Positions 31,668 to 39,560 of a stretch of DNA of 64,000 nucleotides are shown piece by piece. The notes beneath the pieces were generated by a model. That model made no database searches. It was given only the letters and a program-made list of their open reading frames with translations, and was not told the origin of the DNA. The stretch is taken from assembly GCA_023423935.1 (NCBI GenBank), contig JAFAEQ010000003.1:1-64000 (forward strand), in the 5' to 3' direction. The stretch is from Pseudomonadota bacterium. GTDB lineage: Bacteria; Pseudomonadota; Gammaproteobacteria; Steroidobacterales; Steroidobacteraceae. A program made the translations under genes and the position numbers. Numbering within the stretch: position 1 is the stretch's first letter; the number at the start of each line of letters is the position of its first letter.

Positions 31668-32945
31668 TTACTGAAGCCGCTCCCGAGCCGCATCCTCCTT
31701 CCCTGCGTCCATTTCCTTCTCGAACTCCGGCGAAAGCACGGGCTCGAGAATTCGCCGACGGCTATCGAGCGACAACGATTCCCAAGGGACTTTGTGGAGG
31801 GCCTGCTGACGCAGCTCGCGATCGGTCACGACACGCACGACTGTGGGATCCGCCTTAGGCGGGTGCGAGGGCAGTCGCTGTGTCTCGCCGTGCATCAGGA
31901 TGTCATCCAGCGCGGCAAGGACGGTGTTGTTACCCGTCAGTCCGCCATGGGCTTCCGCCGCGTACCAAGTCCGCGCGCGGTTCCAATGAGCTGAAGTCAG
32001 CGGCACGGTGCCGTCACCGGCGCGCCGGAGGGTGTATTCGAGCTGCCCATCGCGCAGATCGGCGCTGACGATGGTGTCCTGCTGCGTCCCTGCAATCACA
32101 AAACAACGCTCATCTGCACTGGCGAGACGCGAGCGGGATTCCCGCGCCTGTTCCAGCAGCGAAGCATCGGGAGCGAGGTCATCGTCGGGCCATGAGCGCA
32201 GATCGAAAAAGTCCTGTTCGCCATCCGGCAGCAATTGGTAAAGGCCCGGCAATGTCCTGAACACCTGCCGTGCCAGATCTTCGGCCGTGTGCGATCGGTC
32301 CAGCGCCGCGATCTTGCGAACGGTCGGATAGACAGCGCGCATGGCCTGAACGGGAGCATAGGAACCCCGATTGGGCGCGCCTAACTGGATGAGCTTGCCG
32401 ATGCGTCGCGCGGTATCGAGTGCCAGCGCAGCGCGTGCGACCAGTCCTCCCATGCTGTGCGCGATCACCATCACGGATCGAGCTGCGCTGGTTTCGATCG
32501 CGTCGAGCAACTCGCGACCGGCTTCGAACAGGCCGCCTCGCCAATCGAAGGGATGGAAGATCGGACGGAAGCCCGCGATTTCGAGCGAGAACTTCAGCTT
32601 CAGATAGCCGGGCAGCATGACGCCGACCGGCTTCAAATCTGCGGAAGGCGAGGCGAGCTTCGTCAGCAGGCCTGCGCCGATCGCCGCCGGATGCAGCCAG
32701 ATCAGCCCCGAGTGCAGCGGCGTGCGCCCGAGGCTCGAACCCATGATCCCCGGCAGAATGAACACGAGCGGTCCGCGATCATTGCGACGAATGGCCGCAA
32801 GCTTCGCCAGCTGACTGAGCTCCCGATAAGCGCGATCCCCGAAGTACGCACTCATCAGAGCAGCGTGCGCCCCCGTACGCAGCAGCGCGATGATCTGTTC
32901 TTCCTGCAGATCACCAAGGCTCGGCGGCCGGGAGCTCGAGGGCAT
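31668..32945 (-). CDS. LCAT-like lipase/acyltransferase (alpha/beta-hydrolase)
   Basis: 425 residues, no signal peptide. The N-terminal strand LVFILPGIMGSSL and the nucleophile VMVIAHSMGGLVARA (GxSxG as HSMGG) match lecithin:cholesterol-acyltransferase/PGAP1-type hydrolases; GAPNRGSY follows as in lipases. The acid and His cannot be fixed but DGTVPLTSAHWN is a candidate region. Probably acts on lipid esters. Third gene of the oxyR - copper-chaperone - lipase run (9-base gap), possibly cotranscribed. Confidence 0.8.
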   Translation of the reverse strand: MPSSSRPPSLGDLQEEQIIALLRTGAHAALMSAYFGDRAYRELSQLAKLAAIRRNDRGPLVFILPGIMGSSLGRTPLHSGLIWLHPAAIGAGLLTKLASPSADLKPVGVMLPGYLKLKFSLEIAGFRPIFHPFDWRGGLFEAGRELLDAIETSAARSVMVIAHSMGGLVARAALALDTARRIGKLIQLGAPNRGSYAPVQAMRAVYPTVRKIAALDRSHTAEDLARQVFRTLPGLYQLLPDGEQDFFDLRSWPDDDLAPDASLLEQARESRSRLASADERCFVIAGTQQDTIVSADLRDGQLEYTLRRAGDGTVPLTSAHWNRARTWYAAEAHGGLTGNNTVLAALDDILMHGETQRLPSHPPKADPTVVRVVTDRELRQQALHKVPWESLSLDSRRRILEPVLSPEFEKEMDAGKEDAARERLQ

Positions 32946-32954
32946 TGAGGTGCC

Positions 32955-33377
32955 TCAGTCCCTGGGTTTCACTTTGGCGACGGTGCGGATCTCTCCGGCC
33001 TTGGCGAAGCGGAAGGTCAACTCGATGGGTTCGTCTGCCCCGCGCGCCGGGTCCGGATCCATGAGCATCAGATGCATGCCGCCGGGCTCCAGTCGCAACG
33101 TCTCGCCTGCTTCGAGATGAATGCTCTCGACGGGACGCATTCGCATTACGCCGTTCTCTTCGCTCATCGTGTGGAGCTGCACTTCGCGCGCAGCGGGCGA
33201 GGTGACGCCGATCAGCGTGTCGTCGTCGTGTGCGATCACCGTCGCATAGCCCGCGAGTACCGAAGCGCCGGGAGGCGCTGGCGGCGACCACGCGTCCTTC
33301 ACTTCGACGCCGGAGCGGGATGCGCTGCATCCGAGCAGTGTCAGGGCCAGGAAAAAAGTCGAAAGTAGTTTCGTCAT
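32955..33377 (-). CDS. PCu(A)C-type periplasmic copper chaperone lipoprotein
   Basis: 140 residues from ATG at 33377. Lipobox LTLLGC at residue ~17 gives a lipoprotein. The copper-binding pattern H-x-M, x10, M, x~20, H-x-M is seen in VQLHTMSEENGVMRM and PGGMHLMLMD. PCu(A)C proteins deliver Cu(I) to the CuA site of cytochrome oxidase. It starts 4 bases after the oxyR stop, an unusual partner; cotranscription suggests a link between copper handling and peroxide stress. Confidence 0.9.
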   Translation of the reverse strand: MTKLLSTFFLALTLLGCSASRSGVEVKDAWSPPAPPGASVLAGYATVIAHDDDTLIGVTSPAAREVQLHTMSEENGVMRMRPVESIHLEAGETLRLEPGGMHLMLMDPDPARGADEPIELTFRFAKAGEIRTVAKVKPRD

Positions 33378-33381
33378 GGAA

Positions 33382-34272
33382 TCACTCCGCGAGCGATTTG
33401 CGAATGACATCGCAGATGGCATCGATCGCCTCAGAACGTGCAGTGCTCTTGCGCCAGACCGCGCCGACGGTGCGGGTTGGGACGGGGCGAGCGAAGGTTT
33501 TCACGGCGAGACCGTGACCTGATCCGAAAGGGCCGCGCGTGGCGAGCTCGGGCAGCAGTGTGATGCCAAGTCCCGCAGCCACCATCTGTCGCAGGGTTTC
33601 GAGACTGGTGGCGCGATAGTCCTCGTTCTCCTTTACATCGATCTTGCTGCACACATCGAGCGCCTGATCGCGCAGGCAATGCCCGTCTTCGAGCAGGAGC
33701 AGATTTTCGCCCGTCAAATCGTCGAGCTTCACTGCAGGCTTCTTTGCGAGTGCATGCTGATGCGGCACGGCGACGGTGAACGGCTCCTCATAGAGCTCGC
33801 GTGTTTCGAGCCCTTCGTGCGGGACCGGCAAGGCCAGGATGCCGATGTCGAGATCACCGTTACGCAGTCGCTCGAGCAGTGGCTCGGTCTGATACTCGTA
33901 GAGCATCAGTTTCAGGCGTGGCAGTTGTTTGCGCAGCTTGCGTGTGACGAGGGGCAGCAAGTACGGCCCGATCGTGGGGATGAGCGCCATCTTGAGCTTG
34001 CCCGAAAGCGGATCGTGCTCGTACCGCGCGAGCGAGACGATCTCCTCGCTCTCCTGCAGGATGCGGCGAGCCAGGGGAAGGATCTTCAATCCGGTTTCGG
34101 TCAGCGTGACCTTGCGCGGCTGGCGTTCGATCAGCTGCACGCCCAGGTAGTTCTCCAGCTTCTTGATCTGAGCCGACAGCGTGGGCTGACTGACGAAGGA
34201 TCTTTCCGCCGCTTTGCCGAAATGACGCGTATCGGCAAGAGCGACGAAGTAGCGCAGGTCGCGAAGGTTCAT
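33382..34272 (-). CDS. oxyR: Peroxide-sensing LysR-type regulator OxyR
   Basis: 296 residues from ATG at 34272 (canonical MNLRDLRYFVAL start). LysR HTH SFVSQPTLSAQIKKLENYLG, then a regulatory domain with the redox pair in LLLLEDGHCLRDQALDVC, which matches E. coli Cys199 and Cys208 in spacing and context. Oxidation by H2O2 forms the disulfide that activates transcription of ahpC, ahpF and others; ahpC and ahpF lie 2-4 kb away on the other strand, so they are likely targets. It is the first gene of a three-gene minus-strand operon. Confidence 0.95.
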   Translation of the reverse strand: MNLRDLRYFVALADTRHFGKAAERSFVSQPTLSAQIKKLENYLGVQLIERQPRKVTLTETGLKILPLARRILQESEEIVSLARYEHDPLSGKLKMALIPTIGPYLLPLVTRKLRKQLPRLKLMLYEYQTEPLLERLRNGDLDIGILALPVPHEGLETRELYEEPFTVAVPHQHALAKKPAVKLDDLTGENLLLLEDGHCLRDQALDVCSKIDVKENEDYRATSLETLRQMVAAGLGITLLPELATRGPFGSGHGLAVKTFARPVPTRTVGAVWRKSTARSEAIDAICDVIRKSLAE

Positions 34273-34452
34273 GTGAGGACGGGGCTCGGGCTCCGATCGA
34301 AACAGGGCAGGCATAATGCCACGAGATCCGCTGGGAACGACCTGGAGGCTGTGCGGATCGGGATGTTGAGACCGAACCCTTGCTGCATTCAATACGTGGG
34401 GCACGCGCAGCCTGCGCGCCCCGCAACCTCGCGCCCTCGCTATACTTTGTGC

Positions 34453-34875
34453 ATGTCGCCTCGTATCACGAGACTTTCCGCTGGCGTGGTGGTGGTGCGT
34501 GACACCCCCGAAGGCTGGCGTTACCTGCTGCTCCGCGCGTTCAATCACTGGGACTTCCCCAAGGGTATGGTGGAAGCTGGTGAGGAACCCCTGGATGCGG
34601 CCATTCGCGAAGTTCGCGAGGAATCGCTGATCGAAGATCTCGATTTCGCCTGGGGTCACGACCACACCGAAACCGGGCCGTACAGTCGAGGCAAGGTCGC
34701 CCGGTACTACCTCGCCAGAACGCGCACCTCCGCAGTGACATTGCCGGTCATCGAAGAACTGGGACGCCCTGAGCACAACGAATATCGCTGGGTGGACTAC
34801 GAATCCGCCCTGAAACTCATTTCGCCGCGTCTCGAGCCGGTACTGCAGTGGGCGCAGTCACGGATAGAGCAATAG
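34453..34875 (+). CDS. Nudix hydrolase
   Basis: 140 residues from ATG at 34453. The Nudix box reads GMVEAGEEPLDAAIREVREE, i.e. G-x5-E-x7-R-E-V-x-E-E with final SL in place of the usual xGU. Mg2+-dependent cleavage of a nucleoside diphosphate linked to another group. The length and the AGVVVVRD start resemble bis(5'-nucleosyl)-tetraphosphatase (diadenosine tetraphosphatase)-type enzymes. Divergent from oxyR. Confidence 0.88.
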   Translation: MSPRITRLSAGVVVVRDTPEGWRYLLLRAFNHWDFPKGMVEAGEEPLDAAIREVREESLIEDLDFAWGHDHTETGPYSRGKVARYYLARTRTSAVTLPVIEELGRPEHNEYRWVDYESALKLISPRLEPVLQWAQSRIEQ

Positions 34876-34883
34876 GGCTTGGA

Positions 34884-34975
34884 ATTTCACACAAAGGCCA
34901 CAGACCTCGCAGAGGAACGTCCGCATCCAGGACCAGATTGCTTCGCTCTGTGATCTCGTGCATTTCGCGTGAGAT
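34884..34975. repeat. Imperfect inverted repeat (CACAGAG/TCACGCGA type)
   Basis: Left arm 34884-34917 (ATTTCACACAAAGGCCACAG and onward to CAGAGGAA) and right arm 34942-34975 (TTCGCTCTGTGATCTCGTGC and onward to GCGTGAGAT) are imperfect reverse complements over 34 bases with about two-thirds of positions paired, mostly purine/pyrimidine-conserving mismatches. Same architecture as other tandem-word elements in the window. Confidence 0.55.
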
Positions 34976-35002
34976 CTCCGGTTAGCTCGACGCGAGGAGT
35001 GG

Positions 35003-36277
35003 ATGGTGAAGAAGGTCGTTATCGTCGGTGCGGGTTTTGCCGGACTCAATGCAGCACGCCGACTGCGGAACGTCGCCGACCTGGATGTCACCGTCATCGA
35101 TCGCGAAAACCATCATCTGTTTCAGCCGCTTCTGTATCAGGTGGCGATGGCCGCATTGAGTCCGGCAGAAATCGCGGCGCCGATTCGCAGTCTGCTTTCC
35201 GGTGGTAATGCCCGCGTGATCCAGGCAGCTGCACAGCGGATCGATGTCGAAGGCCGGCGCGTCATCACCGATGCGGGCGAGTACGCCTATGACTACCTGC
35301 TCGTGGCCTGCGGCGCGCAGCATGCGTATTTCGGTCACGAAGAATGGGAAGTGAATGCGCCGGGATTGAAGACGTTGCCTCAGGCGACGGAGATTCGTCG
35401 ACGCGTGCTGGAAGCCTTCGAGGCGGCAGAGCGCGAAAGCGATGCGAATGCGCGGCGGCGTTATTTGACCTTTGTGGTCGTGGGCGGCGGACCCACCGGC
35501 GTGGAACTTGCGGGCGCGATTGGCGAGATGAGCCGTTACACGCTTGCGAAGGACTTCAGAACCATCGATCCGCGTCAGACTCGCATCATTCTCGTCGAAG
35601 CGGGCGATCGCATTCTCACCAGCTTCGATCAGAAGCTCGCCGCCCGCGCGATGCGCGATCTCGAATCTCTCGGTGTGCAGGTATGGACGTCGTCGCGGGT
35701 AACGAACATCACGCAAGAGGGTGTGATGGTCGGCAGCGAGCACGTCGCTTCCGCGACCGTTCTGTGGGCTGCTGGCGTGCGGGCGGCAGATGTCGGCCGG
35801 ACTTTGGGTGCTTCCGTTGATAACGCGGGTCGCGTCGTCGTCAAGGAAGATCTGAGTATTCCGGATCACCCGGAAGTATTCGTCGCGGGCGACATGGCTC
35901 ATCGGCTCGGCGCCGACGGCAAGCCGTTGCCCGGCGTCGCTCTCGTAGCCATGCAGCAAGGCATCTACGTTGCGAAGATGATTCGCAACGATCTCGCAGG
36001 CAGGCCGCGCGTGCCGTTCCAGTATCGTGATCTCGGCCAGCTCGCGACCATCGGTCGCAGCCGCGCCATCTGCGAGCTCTTCGGAATCAGATTATCCGGA
36101 TGGATCGCGTGGTGGGTGTGGTTGATCGTTCATATCTATCGGTTGAGCGGCTTTCGCAATCGACTCATCGTGCTGATCCAGTGGGCTTGGTCCTACATGA
36201 CATTCAATCGTGGCGCGCGATTGATCGTGGGCAAGGAATGGCAATCGTATGGAACCGCGCCCGCAAAGCCTCAATAG
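35003..36277 (+). CDS. ndh: Type II NADH dehydrogenase (NDH-2)
   Basis: 424 residues. Non-proton-pumping NADH:quinone oxidoreductase of the inner membrane face. FAD-binding VVIVGAGFAGLNAARRL at the N-terminus, NADH-binding VVVGGGPTGVELAGAIGE near 155, the second FAD contact EVFVAGDMAHRL near 295 and the quinone-side AMQQGIYVAKMI. The C-terminal amphipathic part (WIAWWVWLIVHIYRLSGFRN) anchors it to the membrane. ATG at 35003 follows GAGGAG. Placed just upstream of ahpC, which fits an oxidative-stress block; NDH-2 is itself a major superoxide/peroxide source. Confidence 0.95.
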   Translation: MVKKVVIVGAGFAGLNAARRLRNVADLDVTVIDRENHHLFQPLLYQVAMAALSPAEIAAPIRSLLSGGNARVIQAAAQRIDVEGRRVITDAGEYAYDYLLVACGAQHAYFGHEEWEVNAPGLKTLPQATEIRRRVLEAFEAAERESDANARRRYLTFVVVGGGPTGVELAGAIGEMSRYTLAKDFRTIDPRQTRIILVEAGDRILTSFDQKLAARAMRDLESLGVQVWTSSRVTNITQEGVMVGSEHVASATVLWAAGVRAADVGRTLGASVDNAGRVVVKEDLSIPDHPEVFVAGDMAHRLGADGKPLPGVALVAMQQGIYVAKMIRNDLAGRPRVPFQYRDLGQLATIGRSRAICELFGIRLSGWIAWWVWLIVHIYRLSGFRNRLIVLIQWAWSYMTFNRGARLIVGKEWQSYGTAPAKPQ

Positions 36278-36397
36278 GCAGTTTCTATCAATCATCTAGA
36301 AATCATCGACTGGCTCTTGTAGGGCCATCCCTGTACCGTACGCAACATCGCCGGAAGAATGGGTCTTCAGGCATGCCTACTCTCAGGAGTCAACTAG

Positions 36398-36964
36398 ATG
36401 AGTTCAGTGATCAATACGACCATCAAGCCGTTCAAGACGACCGCATATCACAACGGCAAGTTCGTGCCGGTAACGGACGCGGACCTCAAGGGCAAGTGGT
36501 CGATCTTCTTTTTCTATCCCGCGGACTTCACCTTCGTCTGCCCGACCGAGCTGGGCGATCTCGCGGACGTGTACCCAGAGCTGAAGAAGCTGGGCGTCGA
36601 AGTCTACAGCGTGTCGACCGATACCCATTTCACGCACAAGGCGTGGCATGACGCTTCGGACACCATCAAGAAGATCCAGTATGTGATGCTGGGCGATCCG
36701 ACTCACGCCATCAGCCGCAACTTCGGCGTGCTGATCGAAGAGGAAGGTCTCGCACTGCGCGGCACGTTCGTCGTGAATCCGGAAGGCGTCATCAAGGTCG
36801 CCGAGATCCATGACCTCGGCATCGGCCGCGATGCGAAGGAACTGCTCCGCAAGGTGCAGGCTGCTCAGTACGTCGCTTCTCACCCGGGTGAAGTCTGCCC
36901 GGCGAAGTGGACGCCTGGTCAGAAGACACTGGCTCCGTCGCTGGATCTGGTCGGCAAGATCTGA
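36398..36964 (+). CDS. ahpC: Alkyl hydroperoxide reductase AhpC (2-Cys peroxiredoxin)
   Basis: 188 residues. Reduces peroxides via a peroxidatic Cys in FTFVCPTELGDLAD (near residue 47) and a resolving Cys in HPGEVCPAKWTPG (near 166), both canonical. AhpC is regenerated by AhpF, encoded 149 bases downstream. ATG at 36398 follows CAGGAG. The 120-base leader upstream includes AT-rich partly palindromic sequence (near 36285-36310) that may be an OxyR site. Confidence 0.96.
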   Translation: MSSVINTTIKPFKTTAYHNGKFVPVTDADLKGKWSIFFFYPADFTFVCPTELGDLADVYPELKKLGVEVYSVSTDTHFTHKAWHDASDTIKKIQYVMLGDPTHAISRNFGVLIEEEGLALRGTFVVNPEGVIKVAEIHDLGIGRDAKELLRKVQAAQYVASHPGEVCPAKWTPGQKTLAPSLDLVGKI

Positions 36965-36971
36965 TCCCTTC

Positions 36972-37001
36972 GATCTCCTGCCGCATTCGCGGCAGGAGAT
37001 C
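36972..37001 (+). terminator. 13-bp perfect hairpin between ahpC and ahpF
   Basis: GATCTCCTGCCGC (36972-36984) and GCGGCAGGAGATC (36989-37001) pair without mismatch around ATTC. No U-tract follows, so it more likely lowers read-through or stabilises the ahpC mRNA 3' end, giving more AhpC than AhpF, than stops transcription fully. Confidence 0.65.
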
Positions 37002-37002
37002 A

Positions 37003-37107
37003 GTGATGCCAGTCATCTTTGGTGATGACGGCGACGAAGAGCCATTCTTCCTGCCGTCATCACTGATATCACCCTTATCACCGTTATCACCTTTTCCATT
37101 GAATGGT
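37003..37107. repeat. Tandem-word inverted repeat (GTGATG/TATCACC type) with nested stem
   Basis: GTGATGACGGC at 37022-37032 pairs perfectly with GCCGTCATCAC at 37053-37063, and inside the loop GAAGA (37036-37040) pairs with TCTTC (37046-37050). The flanks add AGTGATGCC to the left and four TATCACC-like words to the right (37066-37107). It occupies almost the whole ahpC-ahpF gap after the hairpin at 36972. Confidence 0.8.
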
Positions 37108-37113
37108 GCTCTC

Positions 37114-38691
37114 ATGCTCGATGCGAATCTTCGCCAACAGTTGCAGACCTATCTCGAAAGGCTGACTCAGCCTGTCGAGCTGGTGGCCGCGCTGGACGAA
37201 AGCGATGCGTCGCTCGAGATGCGCGAGCTGCTGCGCGAGATCGCGACGCTTTCGCCGCTGCTGTCGCTGCAGGAGCGGGACGACGCCGAGGTACGCAAGC
37301 CCTCGTTCGCGGTACAGCGGCCAAACGGCGACGTCAAAATTCGCTTCGCCGGCATCCCGATGGGTCACGAGTTCACCTCGCTCGTGCTGGCGCTGCTGCA
37401 GACCGGTGGCTATCCGCCGAAGGTCGATGCCAGCGTGATCGAGCAGATCAAGTCGCTGCAGGGCGAACTGCGCTTCGAGATCTTCATTTCCCTGAGCTGC
37501 CAGAACTGTCCCGACGTCGTTCAGGCGCTCAATCTGATGGCCGTGCTGAATCCGAACGTGAGCAGCACGATGATCGACGGTGCTCTGTTCCAGCCGGAAG
37601 TCGAGGCCCGTCAGATCATGGCCGTACCCACGGTCTATCTGAATGGCGAGCCTTTCGGTCAGGGCCGCATGACCATCGAAGAGATTCTCGCGAAGCTCGA
37701 CTCGAACGCGGGTGCGCGTCAGGCAGAGCAGATCAATGCGAAGGATGCGTTCGACGTACTCATCGTCGGCGGCGGTCCTGCCGGTGCGGCCGCGGCGATC
37801 TACGCCGCGCGCAAAGGCGTCAATACGGGTGTGGTGGCCGAGCGCTTCGGCGGCCAGGTGCTCGACACCCTCGCCATCGAGAACTTCATTTCTGTGAAAG
37901 AGACCGAAGGCCCGAAAATGGCCGCCGCGCTGGAAGATCACGTGAGGTCCTACGACGTCGACATCATGAATCTGCAGCGTGCGACGTCGCTCGTCCCCGC
38001 CGATGTGGATGGCCTCATCACGATCAATCTCGAAAGCGGCGCGAAGCTGCGCAGCAAATCAGTCGTGATCGCCACCGGCGCGCGTTGGCGCGAGATGAAC
38101 GTCCCCGGCGAGCGTGAGTATCGCGGCCGCGGCGTGGCCTATTGCCCGCACTGCGATGGTCCTTTGTTCAAGGGCAAGCGCGTGGCTGTGATTGGCGGCG
38201 GCAACTCAGGTGTGGAAGCTGCCATCGATCTCGCCGGTATCGTCAATCACGTGACGCTGATCGAGTTCGACAGCCGTCTGCGCGCCGACGAAGTGTTGCA
38301 GCGAAAGCTGCGCAGCCTGCCAAACGTGCGCGTGATTCTTTCCGCACAGACCACTGAAGTGCACGGCGACGGCGGCAAGGTTTCTGCGCTCAGTTACAAG
38401 GATCGTACGAGCGGTGAACAGCATCGCATCGAGCTCGAAGGCGTCTTCGTGCAGATCGGCCTGCTGCCGAACACGGATTGGCTGAAGGGCACGGTCGCGT
38501 TGAGCCCGCGTGGCGAGATCGAAGTGGACGTTCGCGGTCAGACATCCGTGCCCGGCGTTTTCGCGGCGGGCGATGCCACCACGACACCTTACAAACAGAT
38601 CGTCATCGCCATGGGCGAAGGCTCAAAAGCCGCCCTCAGCGCCTTCGACTACCTGATCCGTTCTTCGGCTCCGGTATCGCAGGCTGCCTAA
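37114..38691 (+). CDS. ahpF: Alkyl hydroperoxide reductase subunit F
   Basis: 525 residues (E. coli AhpF is 521). Flavoprotein that passes electrons from NADH to AhpC. N-terminal double thioredoxin-like domain with redox SCQNCPDVVQ near 128; FAD-binding VLIVGGGPAGAAAAIYAARKG near 215; catalytic disulfide YCPHCDGPLFKGK near 345; NAD-binding VIGGGNSGVEAA near 360; and C-terminal GVFAAGDATTTPYKQ. ATG at 37114 (MLDANLRQQL) is the standard AhpF start; the ribosome site is weak because the upstream sequence is the repeat. Confidence 0.96.
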   Translation: MLDANLRQQLQTYLERLTQPVELVAALDESDASLEMRELLREIATLSPLLSLQERDDAEVRKPSFAVQRPNGDVKIRFAGIPMGHEFTSLVLALLQTGGYPPKVDASVIEQIKSLQGELRFEIFISLSCQNCPDVVQALNLMAVLNPNVSSTMIDGALFQPEVEARQIMAVPTVYLNGEPFGQGRMTIEEILAKLDSNAGARQAEQINAKDAFDVLIVGGGPAGAAAAIYAARKGVNTGVVAERFGGQVLDTLAIENFISVKETEGPKMAAALEDHVRSYDVDIMNLQRATSLVPADVDGLITINLESGAKLRSKSVVIATGARWREMNVPGEREYRGRGVAYCPHCDGPLFKGKRVAVIGGGNSGVEAAIDLAGIVNHVTLIEFDSRLRADEVLQRKLRSLPNVRVILSAQTTEVHGDGGKVSALSYKDRTSGEQHRIELEGVFVQIGLLPNTDWLKGTVALSPRGEIEVDVRGQTSVPGVFAAGDATTTPYKQIVIAMGEGSKAALSAFDYLIRSSAPVSQAA

Positions 38692-38696
38692 GAGTC

Positions 38697-39007
38697 GAGA
38701 CGGCCGCAAAGACCGCATAAAAGACTGCGAAACGGCAAACGCCACGCATCGCTTGATTTGATGTGATGCGTGGCGTTTATTGGAAGCGGCCACTTACTGA
38801 ACGTATGCGACGAACAGTTTGCCTGAAGTTTGTGGTCCCTCCAGAGTCAGGACGGCCGCAAAGACCGCAAAAAAGACTGTGCATGTCTTGGCGGAACAAT
38901 TGGAAACGGTGAGTCGCAACTCGTATGCGGCAAGCACTTGCCGGAGCCTGACTCCCTTTCGAGTTTGACCAGATTTCTATTCTTTTATGCGGTCTTTGCG
39001 GCCGCTT
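38697..39007. repeat. Three-arm GCAAAGACCGC element
   Basis: The word CGGCCGCAAAGACCGCATAA occurs at 38700, a near copy (CGGCCGCAAAGACCGCAAAA) at 38853, and an inverted copy at 38980-39007 (TTATGCGGTCTTTGCGGCCG). The inverted copy matches the first arm perfectly over 24 bases. The same word pair recurs at 54202-54369. It fills the gap between convergent ahpF and yajQ. Confidence 0.85.
38737..38778 (+). terminator. Terminator-like 14-bp hairpin after ahpF
   Basis: AAACGCCACGCATC (38737-38750) pairs perfectly with GATGCGTGGCGTTT (38765-38778) around a 14-base loop. A-start/T-end arms make it usable from either strand for the convergent ahpF and yajQ transcripts. It lies between the first and second arms of the GCAAAGACCGC element. 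Confidence 0.75.
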
Positions 39008-39014
39008 ACCGCTC

Positions 39015-39497
39015 CTAATCTCTGAAGTTCGTGAACTGCAACGGCATGTCCAGCTTGCCGTTGCGCACCAGTCGGATTGCTTCCTGTAGTTCGTCGCGGC
39101 TCTTGCCGGTCACGCGCACTTGCTTGTCCTGAAGTGCGGCTTGCACTTTCAGTTTCGAATCCTTGATCAGGCGCTGGATCTTCTTGCCGAGGTCCGCTTC
39201 GATGCCGTGGCGTAGCGTGACGGTCTGGCGTGCGGTGTTGCCGCTGATGACGGGTTCGCCATCTTCCATGCACATCACGTCGACGCCGCGCTTGCTGAGC
39301 TTCAGCCGCAGGATGTCCATCATCTGTTTCAGCTGGAAGTCCGACTGCGCCGTCAGCGTGATCACGAAGTCCTTCAACTCGAACGTGGAGTTGGTGCCTT
39401 TGAAGTCGAAGCGCGTGGCGACCTCGCGATTGGCCTGGTCGACCGCGTTGGACACTTCATGGGCGTTGAGCTCGGAAACGATGTCGAATGAGGGCAT
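39015..39497 (-). CDS. yajQ: YajQ-family nucleotide-binding protein (c-di-GMP effector)
   Basis: 160 residues, standard family length. MPSFDIVSELNAHEVSNAVDQ at the start and RFDFKGTNSTFELKD, SDFQLKQMMDILRLKLSKRG, VRVTGKSRDELQEAIRLVR and the FTNFRD end are diagnostic. YajQ homologs in Xanthomonas and Pseudomonas bind cyclic di-GMP and act with transcription factors. With the c-di-GMP riboswitch at 20.7 kb, this is the second c-di-GMP-responsive element in the window. Confidence 0.95.
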   Translation of the reverse strand: MPSFDIVSELNAHEVSNAVDQANREVATRFDFKGTNSTFELKDFVITLTAQSDFQLKQMMDILRLKLSKRGVDVMCMEDGEPVISGNTARQTVTLRHGIEADLGKKIQRLIKDSKLKVQAALQDKQVRVTGKSRDELQEAIRLVRNGKLDMPLQFTNFRD

Positions 39498-39560
39498 GAC
39501 AGTCCGGTGAGTGCCTGAGGATACGCAAGGATAGATGCTCGCCCGCGCGGAGCAAGTCCG

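Noticed and set aside
36285..36310. OxyR-binding site upstream of ahpC
   Set aside because: The region is AT-rich and partly palindromic, but the four spaced ATAG-type elements of an OxyR site could not be matched convincingly.
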